From NCBI GenBank assembly GCA_963821815.1, contig CAWGFG010000006.1:3100001-3164000 (forward strand): a DNA stretch of 64,000 bases, written 5' to 3'. The position numbers were made by a program, and so were the translations under genes. The DNA is from JASGTU01 sp963821815 (GTDB lineage: Bacteria; Chloroflexota; Anaerolineae; Caldilineales; Caldilineaceae). This document shows, piece by piece, positions 28,048 to 37,265 of this stretch. The notes under the pieces are model-generated. The model did no database searches. It was not told where the DNA came from and saw only the letters and a list, made by a program, of their open reading frames with translations. Every line of letters starts with the position of its first letter. Position 1 is the first letter of the stretch.

Positions 28048-28452
28048 ATGAAACGCAAGCTTTCAATCAGTACACTCCTCGCCCTCGTCCTTGTATTAGT
28101 CCTGTCCATGACCGCCATGGCTGCAGGGCCAGGACCGAACGCAGACAACGCGAATCAGGGTAGCGGATATGGCAACGGCATGAACGGCAGTTATGTTGAT
28201 GCAGATGGTGATAATGTCTGTGACAACTATGCTAGTCGACTTCAGCCGCAAGACGGCACAGGCAGCCGCTGGGGCGCTATGCAAGGCAGACAAGCAGGTC
28301 AGCACTTCAACGGTCGTCAGATGCCGATGGGCGGCAACGGCAACTTCATCGACGAAGATGGCGACGGCGTCTGTGACCTAGGCCCGGAAGGTTGCCCGAA
28401 CTTTCAGGACGGTACGCAGCAAATGCGACGCGGCGGACAGCGGAATCGCTAA
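28048..28452 (+). CDS. Secreted protein with two EF-hand-like Ca-binding loops
   Basis: A 134-residue protein with a signal peptide (MKRKLSISTLLALVLVLVLS to TAMAA). Mature residues are rich in Gly, Asn and Gln. Two Asp-rich loops, YVDADGDNVCDNY (~50) and FIDEDGDGVCDLG (~102), match the DxDGDGxCD calcium-binding loop of EF-hand or thrombospondin type-3 repeats. Each contains a Cys, and one more Cys follows the second loop. Such small proteins often sit next to two-component genes and may report envelope state. The response regulator and sensor kinase start 190 bases downstream on the same strand, after a hairpin. Confidence 0.75.
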   Translation: MKRKLSISTLLALVLVLVLSMTAMAAGPGPNADNANQGSGYGNGMNGSYVDADGDNVCDNYASRLQPQDGTGSRWGAMQGRQAGQHFNGRQMPMGGNGNFIDEDGDGVCDLGPEGCPNFQDGTQQMRRGGQRNR

Positions 28453-28473
28453 GCAACCTACAGTAGCGTTCGA

Positions 28474-28500
28474 CTGCCTCGGGTACAATGCCCGAGGCAG
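28474..28500 (+). terminator. Hairpin after the EF-hand-like gene
   Basis: CTGCCTCGGG (28474-28483) and CCCGAGGCAG (28491-28500) form a perfect 10-bp stem with a 7-base loop, followed by TTCG rather than a long T-run. It probably terminates or attenuates transcription before the response-regulator gene. Confidence 0.65.
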
Positions 28501-28638
28501 TTCGCGTCTGCGGACCGATCGTCGTGTGTGAATCAACTGGCGCGGTTGCCATTCTGACGCCCATAGGTATCATGGTAGCATCTGTACGAATCCGCATTAG
28601 GCGACTCGCCGTCTGGTCATCAAGAAGAGCTTTATCCA

Positions 28639-29358
28639 ATGCCTGAACAAGCGACCCCTTCCCAAACCAAATCAATACTCGTTGTGGACGACGATCCGCA
28701 GATCGCACGGCTGGTGCGAAGCTACCTGGAGCAAGCCGGCTATGCAGTGGAAACGGTGGGCGACGGCGACAGCGCGTTGCATGCCATTCGCGCGCATCGG
28801 CCTGACCTTGTCGTGCTGGATTTGAACCTGCCCGGTATGGACGGGTTGAGCGTGACACAGACGGTACGTGCGGATGCGACGCTCTCTCAGACGCCTATAC
28901 TGATGCTGACAGCGCGGGTGGAGGACGTGGATCGCATCGTGGGGCTGGAGATGGGCGCGGACGATTACGTGACGAAGCCGTTCAACCCACGCGAAGTGTT
29001 GGCGCGCGTCAAAGCCATTCTGCGTCGTACGCAGTTGGCGCCGACGGCGCCAACTCAGTCGCGCATCACACTGGGCACAGTGATGTTGGACCCGAACACC
29101 CACCAGGTCATGGTTAACGATGAGCCGGTCTCCTTAACGCCCAGCGAATTCGATATTCTGCATTTGTTCATGCGCAATCCAGGCATTGCGTTCAGCCGCA
29201 CGCAGATTATCGAAGACGGTCTCGGCTATGAGTATGAGGGGCTGGAACGGACAGTCGACAGCCACATCAAGAACCTTCGACGCAAAATCGAGGACGATCC
29301 AAGCTCACCCACACGCCTGCTGACAGTTTTTGGGATAGGTTACCGGTTCAGCGCATAG
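28639..29358 (+). CDS. OmpR/PhoB-family response regulator
   Basis: A 239-residue regulator. The receiver domain (residues ~12-125) has acidic residues D17-D19, the phospho-accepting D61 in LVVLDLNLPGMDG, the Thr of MLTAR and the Lys of YVTKPF. The winged-helix DNA-binding domain (~140-238) shows LTPSEFDILHLFMRNPG and VDSHIKNLRRKIEDD. It is a phosphorylation-dependent transcription factor whose kinase partner is the next gene, 28 bases downstream. Confidence 0.95.
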   Translation: MPEQATPSQTKSILVVDDDPQIARLVRSYLEQAGYAVETVGDGDSALHAIRAHRPDLVVLDLNLPGMDGLSVTQTVRADATLSQTPILMLTARVEDVDRIVGLEMGADDYVTKPFNPREVLARVKAILRRTQLAPTAPTQSRITLGTVMLDPNTHQVMVNDEPVSLTPSEFDILHLFMRNPGIAFSRTQIIEDGLGYEYEGLERTVDSHIKNLRRKIEDDPSSPTRLLTVFGIGYRFSA

Positions 29359-29386
29359 GCCACTGCAAAGTACCTAGCATGCACAA

Positions 29387-30802
29387 GTGAAATTCTCCAT
29401 GAGCCTGACCAGCAAGATATTGTTAGCCTTTGCCCTCGTCATTACAGTGGCCTTGATGACGACGAGTTTGCTTATCGGTAGGCGCGCAGGCGAAGCGTAT
29501 CGCGGCTATATGACCGGCTACATGCGACAGCGTATGCCGGAGTATGCTGCACAGGCGGCGTCCATCTACAACGAGACGAACTCCTGGGCGGCTGTGCAGG
29601 CAGCGTTGGACGGTACCGCCAACACCACAATGATGCGCGGCCGCCGCGGACAGGGAGCTACGCATCAGCTGGATATGACACAAATCATTGTGGTCGATTC
29701 GCTCTCTGGTGCGCCGCTTGCCAGGTCCGATCTCGCACCCGTATCAGCTGCTATATTGAGCAACGGTGAGCCGATCCAAATCGACGCCCAAACCGTTGCC
29801 ACAGTCGTGTCCATTGGTCAGCAATCCGGGATGGGGCAGGCGGAACAACAGCTTCTTGACGATGTCAACCGGGCTATCGCAGTCTCCGCCATCCTAGCTG
29901 GCGTGCTGTCACTTCTGCTAGGCGGACTGTTGATTCGCAGCATCCTGCAGCCGCTGCGCAAGCTGGAGACCGGTGTCGCTCAGGTAGCCGAAGGAAATCT
30001 TGAAGCCAGGGTTGAGATACAAGGTTCTGACGAACTGTCTGCCTTAGCGGACAGCTTCAACGAGATGGCGATGAGCCTGCAACGGCAAGAGCTTCTGCGC
30101 CAGAATTTGATGGCCGATATCGCCCATGAGCTTCGTACACCGCTCAGCGTGATCCAAGGCAATCTGCAGGCTATTCTGGACGGCGTTTATCCGCTGGAGC
30201 GCGACGAGATCAAATCGGTTTACGAAGAAACTGTGCTGTTATCACGGCTGGTGCGTGATCTGCATGAACTCGCCCAAGCGGAGGCTGGGCAGCTGACGCT
30301 TTCCATAGAGCCGGTGGACGTCGAGGCGGTCCTGCAATCCATGATCGGCGCATTCAATGCAAGAGCGCAGGAGAATCACATTCGATTATCGGTGCAACAG
30401 CCGGAAGAGCCGTTGACCGTCCTGGCAGATCCGGACCGTCTACGACAAATTCTCTACAATCTGATGGGCAATGCGTTTCGTCATACGCCTGTTGATGGCA
30501 GTATTGAACTGGGTGCGAGACGTGCAGCAGCTTCGTCGATTCGCATCTGGGTCTTCAACAGTGGCGCTTCACTCACGCAGCAGGAGTCCAACCGGGTTTT
30601 CGATCGGCTATACCGCGTAGAACGTTCTGATGACTCCGTATACTCGGAAGAGACGCAGTACACCACCAATGCAGGACTGGGACTAACGATTGTGAAAGCT
30701 TTGGTTCAGGCGCACGGCGGTAGAGTTGGCGTGGACAACGACGTTCGTGACGGAGCTGCCTTCTGGTTCGAGATCCCAACTGCCGCTTCAGAAGCAGGTT
30801 GA
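29387..30802 (+). CDS. HAMP-domain sensor histidine kinase
   Basis: A 471-residue protein from GTG 29387, or 467 from ATG 29399; neither has a strong ribosome-binding site. It has a transmembrane helix at ~8-27, a periplasmic sensor region of ~135 residues, a second helix at ~165-185, and a HAMP domain to ~238. HisKA follows, with IAHELRTPLS (phospho-His at about 247), then HATPase_c with the N box YNLMGNAFRHT and G2 box GLGLTIVKALV. The G1 box reads VFNSGASL, a variant seen in active kinases. It should phosphorylate the response regulator just upstream. The signal is unknown. Confidence 0.93.
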   Translation: MKFSMSLTSKILLAFALVITVALMTTSLLIGRRAGEAYRGYMTGYMRQRMPEYAAQAASIYNETNSWAAVQAALDGTANTTMMRGRRGQGATHQLDMTQIIVVDSLSGAPLARSDLAPVSAAILSNGEPIQIDAQTVATVVSIGQQSGMGQAEQQLLDDVNRAIAVSAILAGVLSLLLGGLLIRSILQPLRKLETGVAQVAEGNLEARVEIQGSDELSALADSFNEMAMSLQRQELLRQNLMADIAHELRTPLSVIQGNLQAILDGVYPLERDEIKSVYEETVLLSRLVRDLHELAQAEAGQLTLSIEPVDVEAVLQSMIGAFNARAQENHIRLSVQQPEEPLTVLADPDRLRQILYNLMGNAFRHTPVDGSIELGARRAAASSIRIWVFNSGASLTQQESNRVFDRLYRVERSDDSVYSEETQYTTNAGLGLTIVKALVQAHGGRVGVDNDVRDGAAFWFEIPTAASEAG

Positions 30803-30989
30803 TCCGCTTCCAATCCTCACTGTCGGAGCAGCGACATCCACTAACGGTATTGTCCGAATTGGCTGCACATACGTCAATTGTCTCTGTTCCGCTAATGGCA
30901 CGTCTGCTATCGTAGCCTTGTCATCATATTTCAGCGCACGATCTTAGGTCCCGAATTTACTCGCAGTTATCACAGAAACGTCATCCGTC

Positions 30990-32150
30990 ATGTTTCAAAC
31001 TCAATACGGTCTTGTTGACGCGATCAATCGTGAGCGTGAAGTCTCTCCTTCTCTCGAAAACTCGTTCAACAACTTCGCCGACTCGCCGCTCATACAGGAA
31101 CTCCTGAATTCTGTCCCCAGTATCTACATGATACTGAATGAATCGCATGAGATCGTTTTTGCTAACCAGTCGCTTACTGATATTGCCAGCGCCAACACGC
31201 AAAAACAGGTGATTGGGCTTCGCGCAGGAGAAGCCTTGCGTTGCTTCAACGCCAGAAATCACGACAGTGACCATGCAGATATCGTTTGCCAAAGCTGCGG
31301 GCTACAGAATGCGCTTGCTCGTAGTCGACTGGGTCGGACGGCCGAAACAGAAGGGTTCATTCTTAAGGAGAACGGTGAAGCGCTGGACCTGCGTATCCGT
31401 GCCAAGCCGCTGTATTATGAAGGCAGCGCCTACTCGCTCGTCTCACTGGCGGATATCAGCCACGAAAAGCGTCGCTATGCACTAGAGCGCATATTCTTCC
31501 AGGATGTCCTGAATACCGCCACCAACGTACAGGGTTTTGGTCAACTCCTTCAAGAAATGTGCTCTGACGCAGATGAAGACATGGCCTGTATCATCAAGGA
31601 CATGTCCACGCAGCTTGTGGAAAATATCCAGGCGCAGCAGGTGATCAGTTCCGCTGAAAAGGGTGAGCTTACCGTCAATCTGCAATCAGTGAACTCGCTG
31701 GTCATCCTCAAGGAACTGGCGGCACTTTATCGTCACCACGAGGCTGCACTGGATCGGCAATTGGCGATCGATCCGGTCTCTACGGCTATTGAGTTCGACA
31801 GCGATGCTAAGCTTGTACGCCATGTGTTTGGCCACATGATACTCAATGCACTAGAAGCCACCCAACCCGGTGAGACTGTGACCATTGCCTGCCGCAAGCT
31901 CGAAAGTGACAGAATTGAGTTTTCCGTACACAACCCGCAGAGCATGCCTAGCCAAGTGCAGATGCGAATCTTCCATCGTTCCTTCTCCACAAAAGGCCCC
32001 GGTCGCGGACTAGGCCTCTATAGTATGAAGATGCTGACGGAACGATATCTGCAGGGAAAGCTGAGCTTCAGTTCCTCACCCGAGAGCGGAACCACGTTCA
32101 CGGTTCGCTTCCCCAGACGAATGATGCCAACTTGGGTCGTGGCTAGATAG
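30990..32150 (+). CDS. PAS-domain sensor histidine kinase-like protein with altered H-box
   Basis: A 386-residue soluble protein. A PAS domain (~35-160) includes a Cys-containing region GEALRCFNA...IVCQSCGLQNAL, as in a family with similar Cys pairs. The dimerisation helix is ERIFFQDVLNTATNVQGF, where homologues have H in place of Q171. HATPase_c has HMILNALEATQPG (N box) and GPGRGLGLYSMKMLTERY (G2). Loss of the usual phospho-accepting His suggests it cannot autophosphorylate there; it may act as a phosphatase or a signalling scaffold. It stands 187 bases after the two-component pair. Confidence 0.85.
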   Translation: MFQTQYGLVDAINREREVSPSLENSFNNFADSPLIQELLNSVPSIYMILNESHEIVFANQSLTDIASANTQKQVIGLRAGEALRCFNARNHDSDHADIVCQSCGLQNALARSRLGRTAETEGFILKENGEALDLRIRAKPLYYEGSAYSLVSLADISHEKRRYALERIFFQDVLNTATNVQGFGQLLQEMCSDADEDMACIIKDMSTQLVENIQAQQVISSAEKGELTVNLQSVNSLVILKELAALYRHHEAALDRQLAIDPVSTAIEFDSDAKLVRHVFGHMILNALEATQPGETVTIACRKLESDRIEFSVHNPQSMPSQVQMRIFHRSFSTKGPGRGLGLYSMKMLTERYLQGKLSFSSSPESGTTFTVRFPRRMMPTWVVAR

Positions 32151-32244
32151 CGACACTCCCGGATTTCATATGTAGTCCGCCATGGTGATCGGCGCAGGCT
32201 GGTCACTGATTTACTCCGTCGCTGCTGTGCTATAATTCCTCTTC

Positions 32245-34299
32245 ATGTCACGCCGTAGATTCAGCGCAATTCTGCCCCTCATCTTGCTCGTTCTACTGGT
32301 GTTCATCGCTGCCTGGCTGCGCTTGTGGCGGATAGCAGAACTCCCGCCTGGTTTCCACTTCGATGAAGCGTTTGAGGGTCTGGAAGCGTGGCGCATACTC
32401 ACGGATTCCACATATCGTCCCATCTTTCTCATAGGCAATTTCGGGGTGCCGCCGCTGAACGCTTACGCCAATGCGCTAACGTTCGGTGCGTTTCGCCTAC
32501 TGGGCGGCGAGGAAGGCCCTACCGCCATGCGTACGACGGCGGCGTTGTTCGGCGTTGTCGGCGTTGTAGCCGTCTATGCACTTGGGCGTGAACTGGTGGC
32601 GCTGGATCACCAACGCCGGCAGCTATCGCGCTGGATGCCGTTATTGTCAGCTGCCAGCCTCGCGGTCATGCGCTGGCACGTGCACTTCAGCCGCATGGGC
32701 ATCGAACCGATCATCGTGCCGGTCGTGTGGGCCGGTTCCCTATGGCTCATACTATTAGGTTGGCGCACGGGCCGCTGGCTCGCCTATCTGGGCGCCGGTA
32801 TTGTCATCGCTGCCAGCATGTATACGTACCAGGGCGCGTGGGTCATACCCATTTTGGTGGCGATATCTGTGGTATTGTTGTTCACCTCCACATGGAGCGA
32901 GCGTGCTACTGACCCAGCGCAGCTGCGAAGGCGGCTATACGGTGTTCTGGCTGCCGCTGCGACGTCGTTGGTGCTGGTTGTGCCGCTTGCCCTGTTTTTC
33001 GCCAAGAACCCGGATTTGTTGCTACTGCGTCCGGCTCAACTGTCCATCGTCGGTGATACGGTCAGTCCTTCGGACAGCTCACTGTGGACCAATACCTGGG
33101 CCACCATGAAGATGTTTCTTCCGCTGGACGGAGTGGGTGATCTGGACCCTCGTCGTAACCTGCCTGGCGCGCCTGCGTTGAGCCTGTGGCAGGCGGTCCC
33201 GTTTTTTCTTGGACTCATCATAGCTGCCTGGCGCGTTCGTCGTCCAGCCTATTCGATCGTGCTGGTCGGCCTTGTCGGTCTGCTACTTCCCGGCCTCTTC
33301 AGCGAATATGCACCCCATTTCCACCGCATCTTGGGGGCGGCGGCGCCAGTCGCGCTTCTCTGTGGTATCGGGCTGGACTGGCTGTGGCAGTGGATTGCCT
33401 GGCTCGGCGCAAGAGCCGGGTCGGCGAGAACTTGGGCGAGGGTTGCCGGTCCAGTTGTTGTTACGTTATTGCTGGTTGCAGCTACGTTTGCGACAGTGCG
33501 CGACTACTTTGATCGCTGGGCATCCCTGCCCGACCTCTATTACGCATTCGATGAAGGCATCTGGGACTTGAGTCAACGCACATACGAGCTTGCAGCCGAG
33601 TCGCACGTCTATCTTTCACCTCGAAGTTTGGACCACGCGACAATCGCATTCGCCTGGCGCGACCGACTGGAAAGGCCAGATACACTGCCCGCTACATTTG
33701 ATGGTCGCAGCATTTTGCCCATGACTGACGGCGAAAATTCAACCCCAGAATACTATGCAGTCATTGAGCATGAGGACTGGCGCACGCCGCTTCTATTGAC
33801 GGATGTGCTGCCTGGCACGAAGGTGGTGGAAACGCTGTATGACCGCGACGGCAATGTCTACGCTACCATCGCCGAACGAGAAGCAGGCGCATCGCCGCAA
33901 CTAATCCCGAGTACGCTTGTTAATAAAGAGATGGGCGATGGTATCCGACTGCTTGGCTACGATACACTGCCGGAGCATTTGGGTGCTGGAGACCCTCTCT
34001 ACATTCGCTATACTTGGTTGGTGGATGCTCAACCGGCGCACGACTGGACGGTCTACACGCACTTCATCGATCCCGGTAGCGGGGAGATTCTAGCCAGCTT
34101 CGACGGGCGTCCAGGCGCCGGCAGCTTGCCCACAGACCGTTGGCGCCCCGGCTGGCGCGTCGTAGACGAATATGAGCTGCATTTGCCGGAAGACCTGCCA
34201 AGTGGCGAGTATGCGCTTCGAACCGGCATGTATACCGATGAAGACTCGTTGCCGAGCGGTGGAGACAGCGTATACCTAGGCACGGTACTCGTCGAATGA
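32245..34299 (+). CDS. GT39/ArnT-like membrane glycosyltransferase
   Basis: A 684-residue protein with about ten transmembrane helices in the first ~430 residues, then a soluble C-terminal domain of ~220 residues. The N-terminal loop carries GFHFDEAFEG, the DE motif of PMT/ArnT (GT-C) enzymes that use lipid-linked sugar donors. The C-terminal soluble part (IRLLGYDTLPEHLGAGDPLY onward) resembles the beta-sandwich seen after such enzymes in Chloroflexota. It overlaps the next gene by 4 bases (ATGA). With the methyltransferase, GT2 and DegT genes downstream it forms a surface-glycan group. Confidence 0.88.
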   Translation: MSRRRFSAILPLILLVLLVFIAAWLRLWRIAELPPGFHFDEAFEGLEAWRILTDSTYRPIFLIGNFGVPPLNAYANALTFGAFRLLGGEEGPTAMRTTAALFGVVGVVAVYALGRELVALDHQRRQLSRWMPLLSAASLAVMRWHVHFSRMGIEPIIVPVVWAGSLWLILLGWRTGRWLAYLGAGIVIAASMYTYQGAWVIPILVAISVVLLFTSTWSERATDPAQLRRRLYGVLAAAATSLVLVVPLALFFAKNPDLLLLRPAQLSIVGDTVSPSDSSLWTNTWATMKMFLPLDGVGDLDPRRNLPGAPALSLWQAVPFFLGLIIAAWRVRRPAYSIVLVGLVGLLLPGLFSEYAPHFHRILGAAAPVALLCGIGLDWLWQWIAWLGARAGSARTWARVAGPVVVTLLLVAATFATVRDYFDRWASLPDLYYAFDEGIWDLSQRTYELAAESHVYLSPRSLDHATIAFAWRDRLERPDTLPATFDGRSILPMTDGENSTPEYYAVIEHEDWRTPLLLTDVLPGTKVVETLYDRDGNVYATIAEREAGASPQLIPSTLVNKEMGDGIRLLGYDTLPEHLGAGDPLYIRYTWLVDAQPAHDWTVYTHFIDPGSGEILASFDGRPGAGSLPTDRWRPGWRVVDEYELHLPEDLPSGEYALRTGMYTDEDSLPSGGDSVYLGTVLVE

Positions 34300-35090
34300 C
34301 CCTCTACTCCGAGCTTGCTCAAGAGCGCACACTGGCAGAACTGCTTCCGCTCCTGTATCGTACCGAGAGCCATTTCGGCTGGAGCGAGGGCATACGCGCT
34401 TTCACGCGTACGCTGTTGAGCAGCGTATCCGTCCCGGAAGGGCCTGTGTTGGATGCTGGATGCGGCGGAGGTGTACTGGTGGCTGAACTGGCGAGGTCCG
34501 CCCCGAACAGCTCGTACTGGGGAATCGACGCAAGCGGGCAGGCATTAGCAGTGGCTAGAGCGCTGGCAAAAAAGGACATTGCCTTCGCCCAAGCGAGCGT
34601 CATGAACTTGCCCTTTTCAGATAATACATTCTCACTTTGCCTGGCACTAGATTCGCTGGACCAGCTTGGCGTTGACATGATCAAATCGCTGCACGAGTGC
34701 CGCCGCGTGCTGCTGCCGGAGGGTGTGCTGTTGCTGCGTGTGAGCGCCTACTCCTGGCTGTACGGACCGCACGACCTGGCCTTTGGCACGGGCGAACGGC
34801 ATTCTAAAGCGGATTTGAGGACCATCGTACAGGACGCCGGCTTTCGTATAGAGCGAGTAACCTATGCCAACACGTTGCTCGCTGGGCCTGCTATGTTGTT
34901 ACGCTTGTTGCAGCGTTGGCGGTTAGCGGCCTTTTCGCCCCGGCTATATACTCGCAACGTCCTAAACCAACTTCTGCTTGTCGCACTCTTGCTCGAAGCA
35001 AAACTGCTTCGATATGGTGATCTGCCGACGGGTCTTAGCCTGTTCTTCGTGTGTCGCAACCATGAAAACAAGTCTGGAAACCTCGTATGA
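34296..35090 (+). CDS. Class I SAM-dependent methyltransferase
   Basis: A 264-residue protein. Motif I is VLDAGCGGGVLVAEL at ~52-66, and the acidic residue after strand 2 lies in YWGIDASGQAL. Post-motif residues NLPFSDNTFSLCLALDSLDQ and the strand VLLPEGVLLLRVSAY follow the Methyltransf_11 pattern. It begins inside the stop of the GT39 gene and ends inside the start of the GT2 gene (4-base overlaps on both sides), so it belongs to that operon. It probably methylates a lipid or sugar of the same pathway; the substrate is not readable. Confidence 0.87.
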   Translation: MTLYSELAQERTLAELLPLLYRTESHFGWSEGIRAFTRTLLSSVSVPEGPVLDAGCGGGVLVAELARSAPNSSYWGIDASGQALAVARALAKKDIAFAQASVMNLPFSDNTFSLCLALDSLDQLGVDMIKSLHECRRVLLPEGVLLLRVSAYSWLYGPHDLAFGTGERHSKADLRTIVQDAGFRIERVTYANTLLAGPAMLLRLLQRWRLAAFSPRLYTRNVLNQLLLVALLLEAKLLRYGDLPTGLSLFFVCRNHENKSGNLV

Positions 35091-35830
35091 ACCAACCTTT
35101 CGTCTGCACCGTACTCCCGACCTATAACGAAGTCGACAACATCGAACCGCTCATTCGCGGCGTGTTGCAGAACGCGATTACGCCGCACATGGTTCTTGTC
35201 GTGGACGATGACTCGCCGGACGGCACATGGCGCCTCGTGAAGCGGGTGGCTGACGAGCTAAACAGCGACGGGAGTGTGCACGTGGCGCTCGTGCGGCGTA
35301 TCACTGAACGCGGCCTGACATCAGCTATACAACACGGCATCGACACAGCTATCTACACATTTGGCGCCGACATCGTCACCTGGATGGACTGCGACCTGTC
35401 AATGCCGCCGCAGGATGTCGCACGCCTGGTGCGAGCAGTTGCATGTGAAGGCGCAGATATGGCCGTCGGTTCGCGCTGGATTCCTGGCGGCGCCGACATT
35501 GCGCATGGCTTTATGGCGCGCACGATGAGCCTCATCATTAACGGGTTAGCCATGTGCATGCTGGGGCGGTCGATCCACGACTACACCAGCGGCTTCATCG
35601 CGGGCAAGGCGTCCATCTTCAAACGCATACGCCTGCGCGGCGATTACGGTGAATACTGTATTCGGCTATTGGCGGAGACGGAGAGAGCCGGATTTCGGGT
35701 GGTGGAGACGCCCTATGTGTGCGTACCTCGGAGCGCCGGTGATAGCAAGACTGGAGATAGCCTGATGGACTATCTGGTGAAGGGGCGCAAGTACGTGCAG
35801 ACGATCATCGACCTAGCACTAGGGTCGTAG
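35087..35830 (+). CDS. GT2 dolichyl/polyprenyl-phosphate sugar transferase (DPM1-like)
   Basis: A 247-residue GT-A glycosyltransferase. It opens with VLPTYNEVDNIEPLI, has VVDDDSPDGTW for nucleotide binding and MDCDLSMPP (DxD-like) for metal and donor binding. No C-terminal transmembrane helices are present, as in the short DPM1 type. It would load a sugar from a nucleotide donor onto polyprenyl phosphate, making the lipid-linked donor used by a GT-C enzyme such as its operon partner at 32245. Confidence 0.9.
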   Translation: MNQPFVCTVLPTYNEVDNIEPLIRGVLQNAITPHMVLVVDDDSPDGTWRLVKRVADELNSDGSVHVALVRRITERGLTSAIQHGIDTAIYTFGADIVTWMDCDLSMPPQDVARLVRAVACEGADMAVGSRWIPGGADIAHGFMARTMSLIINGLAMCMLGRSIHDYTSGFIAGKASIFKRIRLRGDYGEYCIRLLAETERAGFRVVETPYVCVPRSAGDSKTGDSLMDYLVKGRKYVQTIIDLALGS

Positions 35831-35967
35831 CTACAGAACGCGGCGCTCTTGCCCGAAACGGACCTTGCTGCATTGCTCGCTCGACCATTTGGTGCGGTAG
35901 AATGGACCATATGCGCTGATTGGCGCCCTATTGCAGAGCCAGACTTCTGCCAGGAAGTATGCTATCT

Positions 35968-37206
35968 ATGTTAACACCACACGAACTTTCATTGGAAGAG
36001 ATGGGCGATCTCGCTGACATTATCCCGGCATCTGATCCGGAAGTGCGTGTCCAGTATCGGCCCATCCCCGCCTTCGAAGAAACAACACGCCGCTCCATTA
36101 TTCCGGTGTGTGAGCCAACGCTGACCGGCAATGAGCTCAAGTATGTACAGCAGGCAGTCGAGACCAACTGGATTTCGTCTGCCGGCAGCTTCATTCCGGA
36201 GTTCGAGTCGCGTTTCGCCGAAAAGTGCGGTACGAAATACGGCGTTGCCTGTGCCAACGGAACCATTGCTATGCACCTTGCCCTTGCGACGCTTGGCCTT
36301 GGACCCGGCGACGAGGTCATCCTGCCGACCTTCACTATGATCGCCACCATCAACGCTGTGGTCTACTGCGGCGCAACACCTGTGCTGGTGGACAATGAAC
36401 CCAATTATTGGCAGATGGATGTCCAGCAGGTGGAGGATAAGATTACGCCCCACACCAAGGCCATTATTCCAGTGCATATCTACGGCCATCCAGTCGATAT
36501 GGATCCACTGATAGCGTTGGCACAGAAGCACGGTATCGCGATTATCGAGGACGCAGCTGAAGCGCACGGCGGCGAATACAAGGGGCGGTGCACGGGCGGA
36601 CTGGGTGATGCAGCCGGCTTCAGCTTCTATGGCAACAAGATCATCACCACGGGCGAAGGCGGCATGGTCACCACCAACAACCGTGAGATCGCCAAGTTGG
36701 CCTGGAATCTGCGCGACCACGCGTTCAGTACCGAACGTCATTTTTGGCACAAGTTCATTGGCTTCAACTACCGCATGACCAACTTGCAGGCAGCGGTTGG
36801 CCTGGCACAGGTAGAGCAGTTGGACGACTTCGTGCAGGACCGTCGACGCAATGCAGCCGAGTATACCAGCCGGTTAAAGGACATTCCGGGCATAACCACG
36901 CCGCCGGAAGCGGAATGGGCAAAGAATGTCTTCTGGATGTACGGCATTCTTGTTGACGAGAAAGCCTATGGCATGAACCGGGACCAGCTGCGCAAGGAAC
37001 TGGCTGACCGCGGCATCGAAACACGCACATTCTTCATTCCCATGCACTGCCAGCCTATCTACTGGGATACATTCAAAGGCCAGCGATATCCGGTGGCGGA
37101 ACAGTTGTGCCGTGACGGCTTCTATCTGCCGTCCGCATCGTCTCTGCCCATAGACGAACTTACCTACGTGACAGATGTGATCCGAGACGTCTGTCCGAAC
37201 CTATAG
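35968..37206 (+). CDS. DegT/DnrJ/EryC1-family PLP aminotransferase
   Basis: A sugar aminotransferase of about 412 residues. I prefer ATG 35968, with AGGAAG upstream; ATG 35959 is in frame and lies too close to that signal. The PLP Lys is in SFYGNKIITTGEGGM (~217). The nearby GxxxxHLALATLGLGPGDEVIL segment binds the phosphate, and IIEDAAEAHGG holds the Asp that contacts the pyridine nitrogen. The family makes amino sugars (perosamine, bacillosamine-type) from nucleotide keto-sugars for surface polysaccharides. It follows the GT39-MT-GT2 operon by 137 bases and ends at a strong terminator. Confidence 0.92.
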   Translation: MLTPHELSLEEMGDLADIIPASDPEVRVQYRPIPAFEETTRRSIIPVCEPTLTGNELKYVQQAVETNWISSAGSFIPEFESRFAEKCGTKYGVACANGTIAMHLALATLGLGPGDEVILPTFTMIATINAVVYCGATPVLVDNEPNYWQMDVQQVEDKITPHTKAIIPVHIYGHPVDMDPLIALAQKHGIAIIEDAAEAHGGEYKGRCTGGLGDAAGFSFYGNKIITTGEGGMVTTNNREIAKLAWNLRDHAFSTERHFWHKFIGFNYRMTNLQAAVGLAQVEQLDDFVQDRRRNAAEYTSRLKDIPGITTPPEAEWAKNVFWMYGILVDEKAYGMNRDQLRKELADRGIETRTFFIPMHCQPIYWDTFKGQRYPVAEQLCRDGFYLPSASSLPIDELTYVTDVIRDVCPNL

Positions 37207-37227
37207 CCCAGTTTTCAAACCACAGAG

Positions 37228-37249
37228 CCGGACGCAAGGTCCGGTTTTT
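37228..37249 (+). terminator. Intrinsic terminator after DegT gene
   Basis: CCGGAC (37228-37233), a 5-base loop, GTCCGG (37239-37244) and then TTTTT. A textbook rho-independent terminator 22 bases after the aminotransferase stop codon. Confidence 0.92.
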
Positions 37250-37265
37250 CGCGAAAGGAAATCGA

